Numbered from the stretch's first letter, positions 44,974-56,585 are shown. The stretch: 64,000 bases of DNA from Piliocolobus tephrosceles (GCF_002776525.5 NC_045439.1:161293485-161357484), one strand, 5' to 3'. The notes: generated from the letters alone by a model not told the origin. Translations and numbers: made by a program.

Positions 44974-45669
44974 CAGCAACACTGGCAGCTCAGTCGCCTG
45001 GTGCCATCAGTCATCTCTGAGTGCCCCGAAATGCAGTCCTGGGCTCAGGAGCAAGGAGAGAGGATGACGCTACCAGGATGATCCAGCCTGGAGATCTGTA
45101 GGGTACAGGCTGGAAAAACATCAGAGATATGCATCAAAAAGGTTCTCCAAGAGGGGCCAATAGGGTGGGAAGAATGAATGCTATGGACAGGCAATGCTGG
45201 CACAGGAAGGAGTGAGAACTGGCGGCCGCAACATGCTGTTTCCATAAGATGTTGTGGGTGGGAGACAGCACGCTCCCCGTTTCCATCTGGGCACTGGTTG
45301 CATGAGCTCATGTGCAAGTGAGCATTCATCAGGCTGAACACTCCTGTGCCCGCTTCTGCCTCCTTACGGCAGGTGTGCTGTACCTCCGCAAACCACACGC
45401 CCTCAGGGGAGGAGACGCAAGAAGGCAGTGAAGCCGGCAGAGGCACCAGGGATCAGAGACGGCAGGTGGAGGCTGAGCAGCCACATGTTGTGTGTGTCCA
45501 AAGTGCCTTCCCCAGGCACATTTGCCATGGTGGGGCTGAGGTGACCACCGTGGCAGAGACTCTGACCCAGAAGGAAACTCTAACACGTGCCAGCAACGAG
45601 GACAATAATAAAGAGAATGTGTTTGTCATCGCATTCAAACACACGGAAAACAGCCGAGGAAGGTGTGCA
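44974..45669. other. No gene recognised
   Basis: Frames of 133 codons (45045-45446, minus) and 116 codons (45346-45696, plus) overlap on opposite strands. Neither has a recognisable domain, and at most one could be real. Confidence 0.4.
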
Positions 45670-45825
45670 GAATCTGAGCTACGACAATTCACCTAGTTTC
45701 CCTAAGCCTCAGTTTCTTCCCTTGTAAAAAGAGCTTCGTAAGTGCCCCTGCACTGGGGTCGGTGTGAGGATGAAGTGACATGATACATGGAAACTGCTTG
45801 ACACAGTGCCTAAAATACAACAACG
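45670..45825 (-). mobile_element. MIR element
   Basis: Reverse MIR: CCTAAGCCTCAGTTTCTTCC, CTTGTAAAAAGAGC, GTGAGGATGAAGTGACATGA, GCTTGACACAGTGCCTAAAA. Confidence 0.8.
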
Positions 45826-45839
45826 TTCCCATAAACTAC

Positions 45840-46310
45840 TGTGAACCCCAAAACTCTGAGACAGGTTTCAGTTAATTTAGGAAGTTTATTTGCCAAGGTT
45901 GAGGCTGCACGTCCGTGACACAGCCTCGTGAGGTCCTGATGACAGGTATCCAAGGTGGTCAGAGCACAGTTTGATTTTATACATTCTAGGGAGACATGAG
46001 ACATGAATCAACACATGTAAGATGAGCACTGGTTCGGTCTGGAAAGGCCGAACAACTCAGAGCAAAGGCAGGAAGACTGGAAGTGGGGCGGGGCTTCCAG
46101 GTCATAGGTAGATAAGAGACAAATGGCTGCATTCTTTTGAGTTTCTAACTAGCCTTTCCAAAGGAGGCAATCAGATATACTTTTATCTCTGTGAGCAGAG
46201 GGGCGACTCTGAATAGAATGGGAGGCGGGTTGGCCCTAAGCAGTTCCCAGCTTGACTTTTTCCCTTTAGCTTAGGGATTCAGGGGTCCCAAGTTTTCTTT
46301 TCCTTTCACA
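45840..46310 (-). mobile_element. Solitary ERV1-type LTR
   Basis: Bounded by TGTGAACC and CTTTCACA, so it has TG...CA ends. On the minus strand it has a TATAAAATC promoter-like box (from CAGTTTGATTTTATACATTC) and an AATAAAC polyadenylation context (from GTTTATTTGCC, 45887-45897) in proper order for an LTR. No internal retroviral sequence is attached. Family not named; target-site duplication not evident. Confidence 0.75.
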
Positions 46311-48299
46311 CTCTCTATTATTATTTTCACGGTCACTGTTAGTAATTCTTAAAGGTGCATGGGAAATCACTCAGGACTGTCCCCTTCAGGGAACAGGGGG
46401 AGTTCAAGAAATAGGAGTGAAAGACAAATCTGAAGTCTGTGTAGAACACCAAGTTCTCACAGGACACACCAAAAACAGAGAAACACAACCATCCCCTGCC
46501 TCAAGGGGAGATGAAGCACATCCCAAAAAGCCACGTGCAAAAAAAAAAAAATTACAAAGCCACATGGCAGTCAGGCACAAAAAACAAGGTGCCAGGTAAA
46601 TACATCCGTGCTGAGGGCACGCAGACAAGGAGGCAAAAGAGGTTCACGGGCAGCTCCTGGAGGACCTGGGGGGTCTGAGTTTGGAGCAGTAGGCAGGAGT
46701 GAGCAAGGAGAGAGCCTTCCTCACAAGGACCAGCGAGCTTTGCTAACCATCAAGGCCTTGAAACTAGGCAGGAACACACATGGGAGACTCCAGCTGGTGA
46801 CTGAAGAGGTCAGAAAAATCTGAGAATCAGCAGAAAAACCAAGTATTCGAAGCTACCATTTCCAGCCAGCAAAGTTAACTTTGGGTCTGGAGGGTCCTCA
46901 GAAGCCTCTCTAAGAACTGAGCAGGAAACAGAGCAACAGATATGACGGTGACAGAGAATTTTTCCCTGCAGCTGTGTGTGGGATGTGCTACATCCCAGAA
47001 GAGAGAGGAGAGAAAACCCACACGATGTAATAAGACTTGCACGAAAATGCCACATTATGACAATAAGTCCTTAAGCACCAAGGCAGGGACGAGAAGGACA
47101 TGACTTAGCATTTGGTAATTATGTTGAACAAATTATGAAATAATAACTATTTATAAACTGATTCTCTTACTAGTCCTGAGCACAGAGAATATGTTTTCAG
47201 ATAAAAATAATAGATAATGAAGTGCTAGAAAATGTTGTTAAGGTGCATGGGGTTGGTTGCCTTGTGATGTGTAATATACTAATGACAGGCAGATTACTCT
47301 GATGCATCCAATGCCTGAATCATCAGTTGCCTTGTGTGCCAAATCCATTCTTTTGTTAGTAAACTATTAAAAACATCCATGGTCTGGCATTTATGGGCCT
47401 TCTTTATTGCAACTCATTTATAATGTATAGAATATGACCTCAACATTCCATAGACTGCTCTAAAATTTCCAGACTTGCTACATCTTCCAAACACCGAAAG
47501 CAAAATACACAGAGAACAAGCCACGGTGAGAACACACACTGTTGTGAACTCAGCGCTGGTTTGCAATTAGAATGGAAAGCTGAGCCATGCAGGAATTCGC
47601 CACACCTTCTAAAGCAAGTGCATCCAACTCAAACTATACATGAGCTGATCAATAGCCTGACTCAAGGGAAAGAAACAGGAGAGTCTCATCTTCAAAATGT
47701 AAGACTGTATTGATTTTTTTCCTCCTAAAGGCCCAGAGGGTACAAACTGCAAAACAGCTCTCAGCAACTGAATGCTAGATGCTGATCCTCTTCCCACTGA
47801 ACGTGGTTGTGTGTGTGACGGGTGTGCGCTAGGAGTGGAGGTGGAAGCACTTCCAACAAAGAGGTAGGATAATGCTCCCAATGTGGCTGATGATGCTGCA
47901 TTCATATTTATAGAGAACCACAGGCTCCTAAAACCCCTATCTCAGCCCTTTGGTGCCATACCACATCACATCCAAGTCGCTCAGAGGTAAGAGCTCCCCT
48001 CTGTATTTCACCATCCAGCACCTAACCCATCCTCACAATTGCCAGGAAGAAATGATGTCACGGGGGGTTTAAGCAATGTGTGCAAGTTCCCCAAACAGGT
48101 CAAACCCATAAACCATCATCACCAGCTTCTCACAGCCTGCCTCACATCAACTTGCAAATCCCTCTTACATCTCCTTAGAGGCCTCCTGTGGGTTCTCACT
48201 GCCATCAGCAAGTCTCTTCTATTTCTTTAAGAATCATCCAATTATTTTTATCACCAACTCCCTTTCTCTTTCACAGTCCATCCAGCTCACATGGCATAT
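46311..48299. other. Long stretch without recognised gene
   Basis: Includes an A-run at 46539-46551. AT-rich 47100-47480. No RNA gene or coding domain recognised. Confidence 0.45.
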
Positions 48300-48815
48300 A
48301 TCCAGTGACAGCCCAGTTCTGAGGACCTCCACCAAATGACAGCCCAGCTCTGACGACATCCACCCAACCACACCCCCCTCTGAGGACCTCCACCCAATGA
48401 CAGCCCAGCTCTGAGGACCTCCACCCAATGACAGCCCAGCTCTGAGGACCTCCACCCAACCACAGCCCAGCTCTGAGGACCTCTACCCAATGACAGCCCA
48501 GCTCTGATGACATCCACCCAATGACAGCCCAGCTCTGATGACATCCACCCAACCACAGCCCAGCTCTGAGGACCTCCACCCAATGACAGCCCATCTCTGG
48601 GGACCTCCACCCAATGACAGCCCAGCTCTGGGGACCTCCACCCAATGACAGCCCAGCTCTGGGGACCTCCACTCAATGACAGCCCAGCTCTGGGGACCTC
48701 CACCCAATGACAGCCCAGCTCTNNNNNNNNNNATGACAGCCCAGCTCTGGGGACCTCCACCCAATGACAGCCCAGCTCTAATATCCACCCAACAGCCCAG
48801 CTCTAATGACATTGC
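48300..48815. repeat. 31-bp minisatellite with a 10-N gap
   Basis: About 13-14 units before, and 2-3 after, ten Ns at 48723-48732. The unit is CCCAATGACAGCCCAGCTCT plus GGGGACCTCCA. The left half carries GAGGACCTCC or GATGACATCC variants, the right half GGGGACCTCC; one unit near 48579 has CCCATCTCT and one at 48672 has CTCAATG. Since 31 is not a multiple of three and the unit has no minus-strand stop in any frame, long open frames cross it artificially. Confidence 0.97.
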
Positions 48816-49869
48816 TCTCCAGCTCTGAAGCTCCCAGGGACTGGATAATGTGGGCCATGTGTAACGCTAAGACCACACATCCTAGCACTTAGATTACTTA
48901 CCCATCACCAAAACAGTAACATGCTGTGGGTTCCAGGGAAGATGCTACCCTGAATTCTCCCCTTGTCCAAATTATGCCTACCCAAAAAGGCTCATCCAGA
49001 ACTAGAACTCCACACTTTTTAAAGACAGCCCTTCAGATCTGATAATTGAATGGGATCTCTCTCTCCTCCTGGCTCCCTCCCTCACCCATCACATGTAATG
49101 CTTCATGCTTCTCTTGGGTGTACTGATTTTGTTTTCCCTTGCTCCATATTTTTCTTCTCTGCGACTGGAACAGACACCTCTTTATAAGCTGAGCTGGATC
49201 TTCGTCTTGTCAGTCTGGTATTTGGCGTTAACCAACAGAACTCAACAGATATTTACTGGATAGTTGTGACAAATCCAAGCATTCCAAAGACATTTGCCTC
49301 TTAGGCCAAGGGTAGAGATCCTTGATCCTTGTAAATGATACTATCCTCTGTTCATCATTTTAAAGGCAGAAGAGTTCTCACTTCTGCATAGCCCAAGTAT
49401 TTCCACAATCAGTTTAAGTTTATCTCTCATTCTGTCTGTCTCATTCTTTCTCTTTTGCCCACTTTGGCAAAGTAAAACAACCAAAAAAAAAATGTCATAT
49501 AATAACCTATCTGTAGCAGCATTGTGTTTAGTGTTCTTTTCTGTTGGTCCTACCCACACCTGAAAACAAAAAAGAAAGTACCCCAAAGGCCTAGTCAAAG
49601 GCCAGAATTGGCCAAGGACAACTTGTGCAATTGAATAGCTTATTTCTATTAATACTTATAAAGAATCCATACTAACACTGCAAACATTTTGCATACAATC
49701 TTGAGATTAGTATGATGCTCAATGTGGCCTTTTTTCTTATTAGTACTCTCCTCTATTCCCCAGCTGATCCAGATAATCCACGTTTCCTCCTTAGCAGCCG
49801 GCTTTGGATGGCTGTAGCTGTCTCAGATATTCAGAACACCACCCACCATCCATCATCCCCCACAAGGTG
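48816..49869. other. No gene; possible L2 end
   Basis: CTTGTCAGTCTGGTATTTGG and CAACAGATATTTACTGGATA (about 49207-49263) look like a decayed L2 3' end. Otherwise unique. Confidence 0.4.
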
Positions 49870-50370
49870 GCCAGAATGATTCTTCGAACATGCCAACTTA
49901 ATCCTGTTACTCCTGAAGCTGTACACCTCAGTGCTTCCACACTGCTGAACTGTGGCCCTCCTGGGCTCAGCTCACAAGCCTGACGTGATCAGATCCAACC
50001 CCTCTTCAGCCTGCCTCTCCCCACACTCGCTGCTGACATGCTGTGGGGCCACTTCATCCTCTGGTGGCCTGGAGGAGCTCTTCCTCTGCTGCAATGCTTC
50101 CTCCACTGCCCTTCACCAGGCCCCTCTGTGCGTCTCCTCGTGGTCCCCACTGCCACCTGGCACGTGGTGCTTCCTACAGGTTGCCTGCATGCACCACACT
50201 GACCTCTGGGAGGGCACAGGCACATCGGTCTGAATTGCAATTATTCCTGCCATGTCCACAACAGCACAGCAAGCTCCTGGTCTTAGATCTGCATGCGAAG
50301 CATTTGGCACAGCGCGAGGCACACGACAGGTGCTCGTGAGTGTTTGCTGCACAGATGCGGGACCCACTAA
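49870..50370 (+). mobile_element. L2 LINE, 3' region
   Basis: Sense L2 order: CAGTGCTTCCACACTGCTGA, TGACGTGATCAGATCCAACC, AGCCTGCCTCTCCCCACACT, and at the end GCATTTGGCACAGCGCGAGG, CGACAGGTGCTCGTGAGTG. Frames on both strands are coincidental. Confidence 0.65.
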
Positions 50371-50689
50371 AGAGGGAAGGAACGACGCTGCTCAGTATGG
50401 ACCCTTCCAGGACTCTGCACACACACGGACAGGTGTGCCTTTCTTTCCAGGAACTCAGGCTGGCACTCTCCACGAATGGAATGTGCTGGTTTCAATTTCA
50501 CACTTCAAATCAGGCATAAAATCATTATATGAAAATCCATGGCACAATGATTCAAACAATTGTCGATCATTCCTAAAATTGTTCTTATTCAAATTTTATT
50601 CACACTTTAATAGGCTCAATTTTGCCATATCCATGGGTAAAAGCTAAGTTTTAAATATTCAGCTTTGAATGACTGACAGCACTACTTAG

Positions 50690-50840
50690 CAGATATTTAT
50701 TATCATTCCAGCACAGTGTTTTAAAATGCCTCGAGGTGTGAACACATTGATCCCTGCATTGTAGCTGTATTGACCACTGTTTCTGTCGTGAAACAGGTCA
50801 GATCATCAGTTTGGACACAGCTATGCTAAGAATGGTCAGC
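50690..50840 (+). mobile_element. Probable MIR fragment
   Basis: TTAGCAGATATTTATTATCA, CACAGTGTTTTAAAATGCC, GTGAACACATTGATCCCTGC and GTGAAACAGGTCAG follow the MIR order loosely. Confidence 0.45.
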
Positions 50841-51193
50841 TCTGAATATTTACTTCACAAGCCAGTTCAAGAAACCAGGACAACAAGAAAAAGATGAGAA
50901 AGAGTTAAATCCAAAAATTCACCCAGTAACTGATATCATAACCCAAAACTGGCAATTCCCAAACCTGACTGGTCATTAGAACTTGTCTTACCCGTCACTT
51001 CTATCAGCTGCTGTCAGTCATCATTTTTCTCCTGGCTCTCTGATCCCTGGCTCAATCGCACAGCATTGTAGAACTTTGTGTCTGAAATATCCATGTGACA
51101 AAGACTCAAAGGGGCGGTGACGTAGGAAGATGAGATTGGGGCAAGCAGGCATCATTTCAGGGTATCCAGGGACCCACACAGTCAGGTTTTTAC
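50841..51193. other. No gene recognised
   Basis: Unique sequence up to the duplication that flanks the AluY at 51208. Confidence 0.4.
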
Positions 51194-51207
51194 AAATTGG
51201 CAGTTGA

Positions 51208-51495
51208 GGCCGGGCGCGGTGGCTCAAGCCTGTAATCCCAGCACTTTGGGAGGCCGAGACGGGCGGATCACGAGGTCAGGAGATCGAGACCATCCTGGCT
51301 AACACGGTGAAACCCCGTCTCTACTAAAAAATACAAAAAACTAGCCGGGCGTGGTGGTGGGCGCCTGTAGTCCCAGCTGCTCGGGAGGCTGAGGCAGGAG
51401 AATGGCGTAAACCCGGGAGGCGGAGCTTTCAGTGAGCTGAGATCCGGCCACTGCACTCCAACTCCAGCCTGGGCGACAGAGTGAGACTCCGTCTC

Positions 51496-51520
<25 letters not shown>
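51208..51520 (+). mobile_element. AluY, Old World monkey lineage
   Basis: Full-length copy with GGCTCAAGCCTG, AAAAACTAGCCGGGCGTGG and GAGATCCGGCCACTGC, with a six-base ACTCCA duplication before the final CCAGCC. A 13-bp duplication AAATTGGCAGTTG lies at 51194-51206 and 51521-51533. Confidence 0.95.
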
Positions 51521-51526
<6 letters not shown>

Positions 51527-51533
51527 GCAGTTG

Positions 51534-52153
51534 TACAATCTCTTCCCCGCTCCCCACCTAAAGGAATTAGATTTTACTTAGACCACAAATATCTTCTCTT
51601 AGGAATACCAAGAGTTCTCTGATTCATGAGCTGTTACATTCTTTCTCTTTAAATCTTCTTTATATATGTACAGGGCCTTTACATATATGCAATCCCTGAG
51701 GATTTTCTAGCTACTTCAAAAGGGAGGAAGATTCCTCAAAAGGGAACCCAGAATCGAGGTTGAAGGATGAACTGCTGAGCAACAGGAACACCTTACTTCT
51801 GCAACATGGAGCCTCTATTCTAGTGAAGTGCATTATGCGGATATTCCCAAGATTCTGTTTATTTTATCAGAATGTGTTAAAAAAAAAAAAGGTAATATTA
51901 TCATTGTCCCAAAAAATAAGGCACTCAAAGGGGACGCAAACAAGATCCTGCGGGGGGTGTGTAAGGGGAGAAGGCTCCAACGCTTCAAATGTCAGTAAAT
52001 ACTTAATTCTGCAAGGCGTTCACTCTCCTCCATCCACCCAGGGGTCCCGACCAGCTCTCCTGAGGGCACCTGAAAATATGTGGCTGCTGCGGCTGTGGGG
52101 ACGCAGGCAGTGCTGCTCGGTGCAGTAGGTAGGGACAGAGAAGCTGAACCTCC
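51534..52153. other. No gene recognised
   Basis: An A-run lies at 51880-51890. A plus-strand frame (51760-52128, 122 codons) shows no recognisable domain. Confidence 0.4.
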
Positions 52154-52750
52154 TGTAAGAGTCCAGAATATGCCACCCCAAAATATGCTTCTTTGGCATA
52201 ATGATAATTTTAAGCTGGTAATTTGGAGAAACCGCAGGCAGGAGAAGCTCTGAAAACAGAGTAGAAGTGGCCCTTTGGAAGGGGAACTTGCATCTAAGAA
52301 GGAAATCTCCATTTGTAAGGGTGTCTCCCTGGGGGTACCAGGAAGAGGAGGACTCTAAATCACTCATCAACGGAGACACACCCGCTGAAATCTACATAGC
52401 AAGCCTTATTCTTGCTTCTCCTGGTCACCTCCCCAAGCCAGGCCTCCCCACCCAATGACAGCCCATCTCTGGGGACCTCCACCCAATGACAGCCCAGCTC
52501 TGGGGACCTCCACTCAATGACAGCCCAGCTCTGGGGACCTCCACNNNNNNNNNNCAATGACAGCCCAGCTCTGGGGACCTCCACCCAATGACAGCCCAGC
52601 TCTGGGGACCTCCACCCAATGACAGCCCACCTCTTGAATTCAAAGCCACCTCTTTGAGATGTACTCATTTCTCTGGGTATCTCACAGCTGCACATGGGCA
52701 CGCATTAATCTTCTGCTTGTTTTTCTCTTGTTGATCTGTCTTTTGTTACA
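52154..52750 (+). mobile_element. Probable ERV1-type LTR carrying a minisatellite
   Basis: Starts TGTAAGAGTCCAGAATATGC and ends with the pyrimidine-rich CTTCTGCTTGTTTTTCTCTT, TCTGTCTTTTGTTACA typical of class I LTRs. About 185 bases of the 31-bp minisatellite (52449-52633) interrupt it between CAAGCCAGGCCTCCCC and TTGAATTCAAAGCCACC. No internal sequence attached. Boundaries are approximate. Confidence 0.55.
52449..52633. repeat. 31-bp minisatellite, second block, with a 10-N gap
   Basis: About six units identical in type to the array at 48300-48815, around ten Ns at 52545-52554. Unit starts are 52451, 52482, 52513 and, after the gap, 52584 and 52615. Only the GGGGACCTCC class occurs. The marked variants (CCCATCTCT, later CTCAATG) come in the same order as in the first array, with one unit fewer between them. 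Confidence 0.95.
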
Positions 52751-53282
52751 GAGCTCTGTCTCAACTAAGAAATTATTATTTGTCCACCCCTGCACTCCTA
52801 CCTAAGGGAAAGAGCCTGCACCACAAAATATAGAGGCCACCTCAAATGTCCACAGTGCTCCCTGACAGGCATCATAAATCTGATGAGACAGGGCTCCCTG
52901 GTGAGTCAGTGGAGACACCAAGAAAGAGCCAGGACCAGCAGATTTTAGCTGCACCTTCACTGCTCCCAGAGGATATAGTGGCATCTGAGAACATCAAAGA
53001 AAGACCAGCGTCCATAATAGTTCAATTAAAGCTTCCCGATGTGGTCACAGGTTACTTTTCTAACTGTAGCTCCACACCAAGCTCAGTTTTCCATCTACTC
53101 AATATTGCTGAGAAAAAAGTTTCACATTCTTTAAATTGAAATGCAATCCATTTTTTTTTTTTTTAATGAGCCCCCAGTATACGCAGGTTCCATGCAATAA
53201 ATCTTGGCTTACCTCACCTAATTTCCTTTTTTTCTCTTTGCTCAGATACAGTTTGCCCCATCTAGGTCCTCACCAAGGGTGG
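52751..53282. other. No gene; one open frame after the LTR
   Basis: A plus-strand frame of 97 codons (52846-53139) reads without low complexity (for example SQDQQILAAPSLLPEDIVAS), but no family is recognised and no splice or polyadenylation context supports it. A T-run follows at 53149-53163. Confidence 0.3.
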
Positions 53283-53360
53283 CTCATTAGAACAACCTGG
53301 AGAGCTTCAGTTGGGCTGGGGTGCAGCATGGGTTATCAGGATTGATTCTAAGATGGTTTC
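53283..53360. mobile_element. Possible MER5-type fragment
   Basis: CTCATTAGAACAACCTGGAG and GGGCTGGGGTGCAGCATGGG resemble the middle of MER5 hAT-Charlie elements. Short and diverged. Confidence 0.4.
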
Positions 53361-53719
53361 AGGAATTGCCAAACTATCTCACGAAAGGGAGACCTGAGCA
53401 CCACACCACCAGGATCTCTGAATGGCTGTTTGGGTTGCTTGTGTATAAAAGAGAGAATCTGAGAATGCAGGACTAAACCATCTCACAAACACTGAGGCCC
53501 TCCAGTTGGTTATTCTTCTGGGCCAATTAGGGTCTTGGTGACATAGGCACTCAGATGGAAAACAAACCACATGACATGCTGTGACAATCAAAACTGGCTT
53601 CTCACCTTCATTTCTTCTTGGTGGCTGCAGTTGAAGGGGGAAATTCTAAGGCAATGTATTCACTGAGCTTTACGTTAATATTCAGTCCTCGTAATCTGAC
53701 AGAATTTCAAGCTTGGCAG

Positions 53720-53880
53720 CATCCTCGTCTTTAAGTATCTTCTTGGCAACACTTTTGATTTTATAGATAGGGAAACCAAGGCCCAAGGCAAAGACATTCA
53801 TTCAGGAATACGATGGCTGGCCCGGGAAGCAGTCATAGAAATCAGGGTTTTCTGACTCCTCCCATACGCTCTTTCCGTTC
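53720..53880 (+). mobile_element. Probable MIR fragment
   Basis: TTTTATAGATAGGGAAACCA followed by AGGCCCAAGGCAAAGACATT and, later, GAAATCAGGGTTTTCTGACT fit the MIR order. Confidence 0.55.
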
Positions 53881-55380
53881 CTTCAGATGTGAGTCACTGG
53901 ATCAGAGGGCTGGGCATCCTTGTTCTGGCTCCCCGTGCCATAGCCAGCCCTGCTCTCCCCCTGGGTGCCTCTGCTCAGCTGCACCTGTGACTGCCTCTCC
54001 CTGCCCACTGCTTTGCCTCAGGGACCTATCAGCTTCACACTACGTTAGATTGTATCATTCATTTCCCAGGAGGGTGACTTCATTTTAATAATAATACGAA
54101 AGCTCTCAACCTTAAGACATTTAGAGTAGCTTCCAAAATGTCACTCAAAAGGGTCTCTTCTTCCACTGAGAAGATTCCAAGTTCTGCAATCATGGTAAGC
54201 ACATTAATAAAGGGGTAGAGGGTAGAGGTCCTGAAGTTTACACAAATCAGAGGAAAAAAATTCATAGAAACATTCCGCTCAATTTGCAGAAGATATCTGT
54301 CAAACTAATTTTATCATTAGAGTCTTTACAAGGGCACAATATAAAATTACGTGTGCTTTGAACAAGTTATACACATCTTTTAACTTTTCCTATGTGAAAA
54401 TAATTTGAGTCTTTTGAATGCTGTATTCTGCTTAGTTGAAGGCATTCTTTCTAATTCCACATCCTGGTAAGTGTGGAACTATCTTGGAATATAACCCCTC
54501 CCTACCTAGGGTAGTTATTTTCACACTAAGAAATCCTACATTTTGGCATTCATCAGCTACAATTTTGCAAAGAACGAGCTACCCACATTTAATTTAAGCA
54601 AATAATTATCTTCACAAATATGAAGATAGAATGTGCCTGTCCCTGCAACACAGAATTGAGCACTCATGGGTGGGAGTGCAGCCTCGGGAGGGGACATACC
54701 TGGCCTCCGGGCCACGGTCACTGTCCCGATGAATTCTCCTAGAAGTTCTAGTTCACCGACTGTCAGTTGGAAACCTGTATGATTTAACTCAGAAAATCAT
54801 ACAGGTCACCAGGAACGTGAGGAATACACAGGTAAACAGAAATGCTTGTTTTGTGAATGAGGATATCACTGCCTACCACATCTCTCTCTCATTATCCATG
54901 AGGCAAACCAAGCCCACAATTCCTATGCACCATTGTTTTTTCACAAACAAAAACGTATCAGACACGTGATAAAAAACAATTGTACCAGTGTTCCCTGAAT
55001 TCCTTTTCTGTGAGAAGAAAAACAACAGTCATAAACAAGAATGGTAATTGGTTAGCCCCAAGGAACGGGCACATTCCTGAGCAGGGCATCTCACAATTTG
55101 GGCAGATTCCTTTTTGGTGTTGTTTCCCACATTTCATTGGCTGCTACAATCCACGTGTACATCACTCTGCTCTGCTGGTTCACAAGCCAAGCTTTTCATC
55201 TTCATTTCTTGTTACTTATGCAGAGCTCTTCACCCACAACACCCTTCTGCCAGGGAACATTCTGCCCGTCTTCTAGAAATGTCACTTGTTCCAAAACCCT
55301 TTTCTCCTCCATGTAACATCAATCTAACAGTATCAGTGGATCCTCTCTCCTCCTGGGCCATCACAGCTGAGGAATAAAAA
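53881..55380. other. Long stretch without recognised gene
   Basis: Mixed composition. GGAAACCTGTATGATTTAAC (54769-54788) faces AATCATACAGGTCACC (54794-54809), a small inverted repeat. No coding domain recognised. Confidence 0.4.
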
Positions 55381-56082
55381 TGAAACCCTAAAACCCCCAA
55401 CCAACTGAATGCCCCCCCTCTTGGCCAAGGATCCCCTAGAGAAATTGTGGAAGCTGAGTTCTTGGCCATTATGAGATGCAAGGTCAGAAATGCCTCATGC
55501 AAGGTGCTTTCCCTTGCTAAGCACCTTTCTTCCCAGAAGCTAAACAGAAACCAGCCCTTTTGAAAGACTCCACCACTGACAGCAACCAACTGCCTGAGGC
55601 TGCCTCTCCCTTGTACAATTTCAGCAAAACAACCAACCAGCATTCTTTCCTGACAAAGACCACCAACCATGGAGTGGCTGGGGCCGGTCTGCAGCAGGTG
55701 TACAGTGAGGGGAACTGCATCCTCTGCTTCACCTTTTGATGTCAGAGGGCTGAAAACTGCCCTGGGATGATGATAACACCCCGACTGTTGAACACAGGTC
55801 CCATGGAGAGGCATGAGGCTAACTGCACATGTGCACGGTTCTCCTTTCTTCTTTTGTAAATATTCACGACTCCTCCTACAGTGTATTAAATATGCATATT
55901 CAGCCATCCCAGTCTGCATAAATTCCTGCTCCCTTTGCCCCTCCCTCAAAGTGTTTGTTTCCAGCTTTTGATGGGAGGCTACACTTCCCAGCCTGTCAGA
56001 ATGGCCATGCAGGCTGCAACCCTTTATAAGAAATAAAGCTCTCCTTTCCGAATGTATGCCCCTTGACATTCTTCAGTTGACA
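55381..56082 (+). mobile_element. Solitary ERV-type LTR, related to 19.9 kb copy
   Basis: Begins TGAAACCCTAAAACCCCCAA and ends CATTCTTCAGTTGACA, giving TG...CA ends. CTTTATAAGAAATAAAGCTC near the 3' end supplies an AATAAA polyadenylation signal in plus orientation. The minus strand is open for 279 codons (55230-56069), the longest open frame in the window, but it is antisense to the LTR and is not matched in the related copy. Family not named. Confidence 0.8.
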
Positions 56083-56149
56083 GAGCCCATGGAGCTCACA
56101 ACACACTATGTGAATGTTGGCCAAGACTTGTCAAAGCAATTGGTATAGT

Positions 56150-56255
56150 GTCACTTTCTTGAAGACAAATGCCATTTCTAATTAACTGCTGTCCCTCTGT
56201 CACAGTGCCCCTCCTTGTACCTAGTGCATTCAACAGTTATCTGTAGAATGAATTC
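56150..56255 (+). mobile_element. Possible L2 3' end fragment
   Basis: CTGCTGTCCCTCTGTCACAG, CCTTGTACCTAGTGCATTCA and ATCTGTAGAATGAATTCG loosely follow the L2 terminus. Confidence 0.35.
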
Positions 56256-56426
56256 GTTCTTAGGAAAAGGTGCCCTACTCCCTCAAACACACACCCAAAA
56301 GTCTGGATTTTCATAGCCTTGTGAGGAGTTTCAACTGACTGAATATTCTTCTGGGAAGGTACTAAGCAGCTATAACTTCAGCTGTCTTTTCAGGCTGATG
56401 CACAGCCTTAAAGTAAGTTTATAATT

Positions 56427-56585
56427 CTGCCATCCCTCCCCAGAAGCTGTCCCCTCCACCTTCCGCTCCTCAGAGGCACATGACCTAAGAAGGCTGGAGA
56501 GGACTGTGGTGCCCTTATTGATCCACCCACTGCCCGCCACCTGTCCATCATCCTCTACACACCACATTGGACAAAAGTGCCAATG
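56427..56585 (+). repeat. Dispersed duplicate, copy 1
   Basis: About 160 bases recur in the same orientation at 61036-61194, at roughly 80-85% identity by eye. Shared exact pieces include CCCAGAAGCTGT, CCCTCCACCTTCC, CTCCTCAGAGGC, GTGGTGCCCTTAT and TCCATCATCCTC. I do not recognise the family. Confidence 0.8.

Noticed and set aside
48271..48812. Overlapping minus-strand frames of 109-157 codons with a repeated peptide
   Set aside because: The 31-bp minisatellite has no minus-strand stop in any frame, so all frames are open. The ten-N gap adds undefined residues. The periodic peptide comes from the DNA repeat.
55230..56069. Longest open frame in the window, 279 codons on the minus strand
   Set aside because: It lies antisense across a solitary LTR that has its own polyadenylation signal on the plus strand. 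No domain is recognised and the related LTR at 19.9 kb does not keep the frame.
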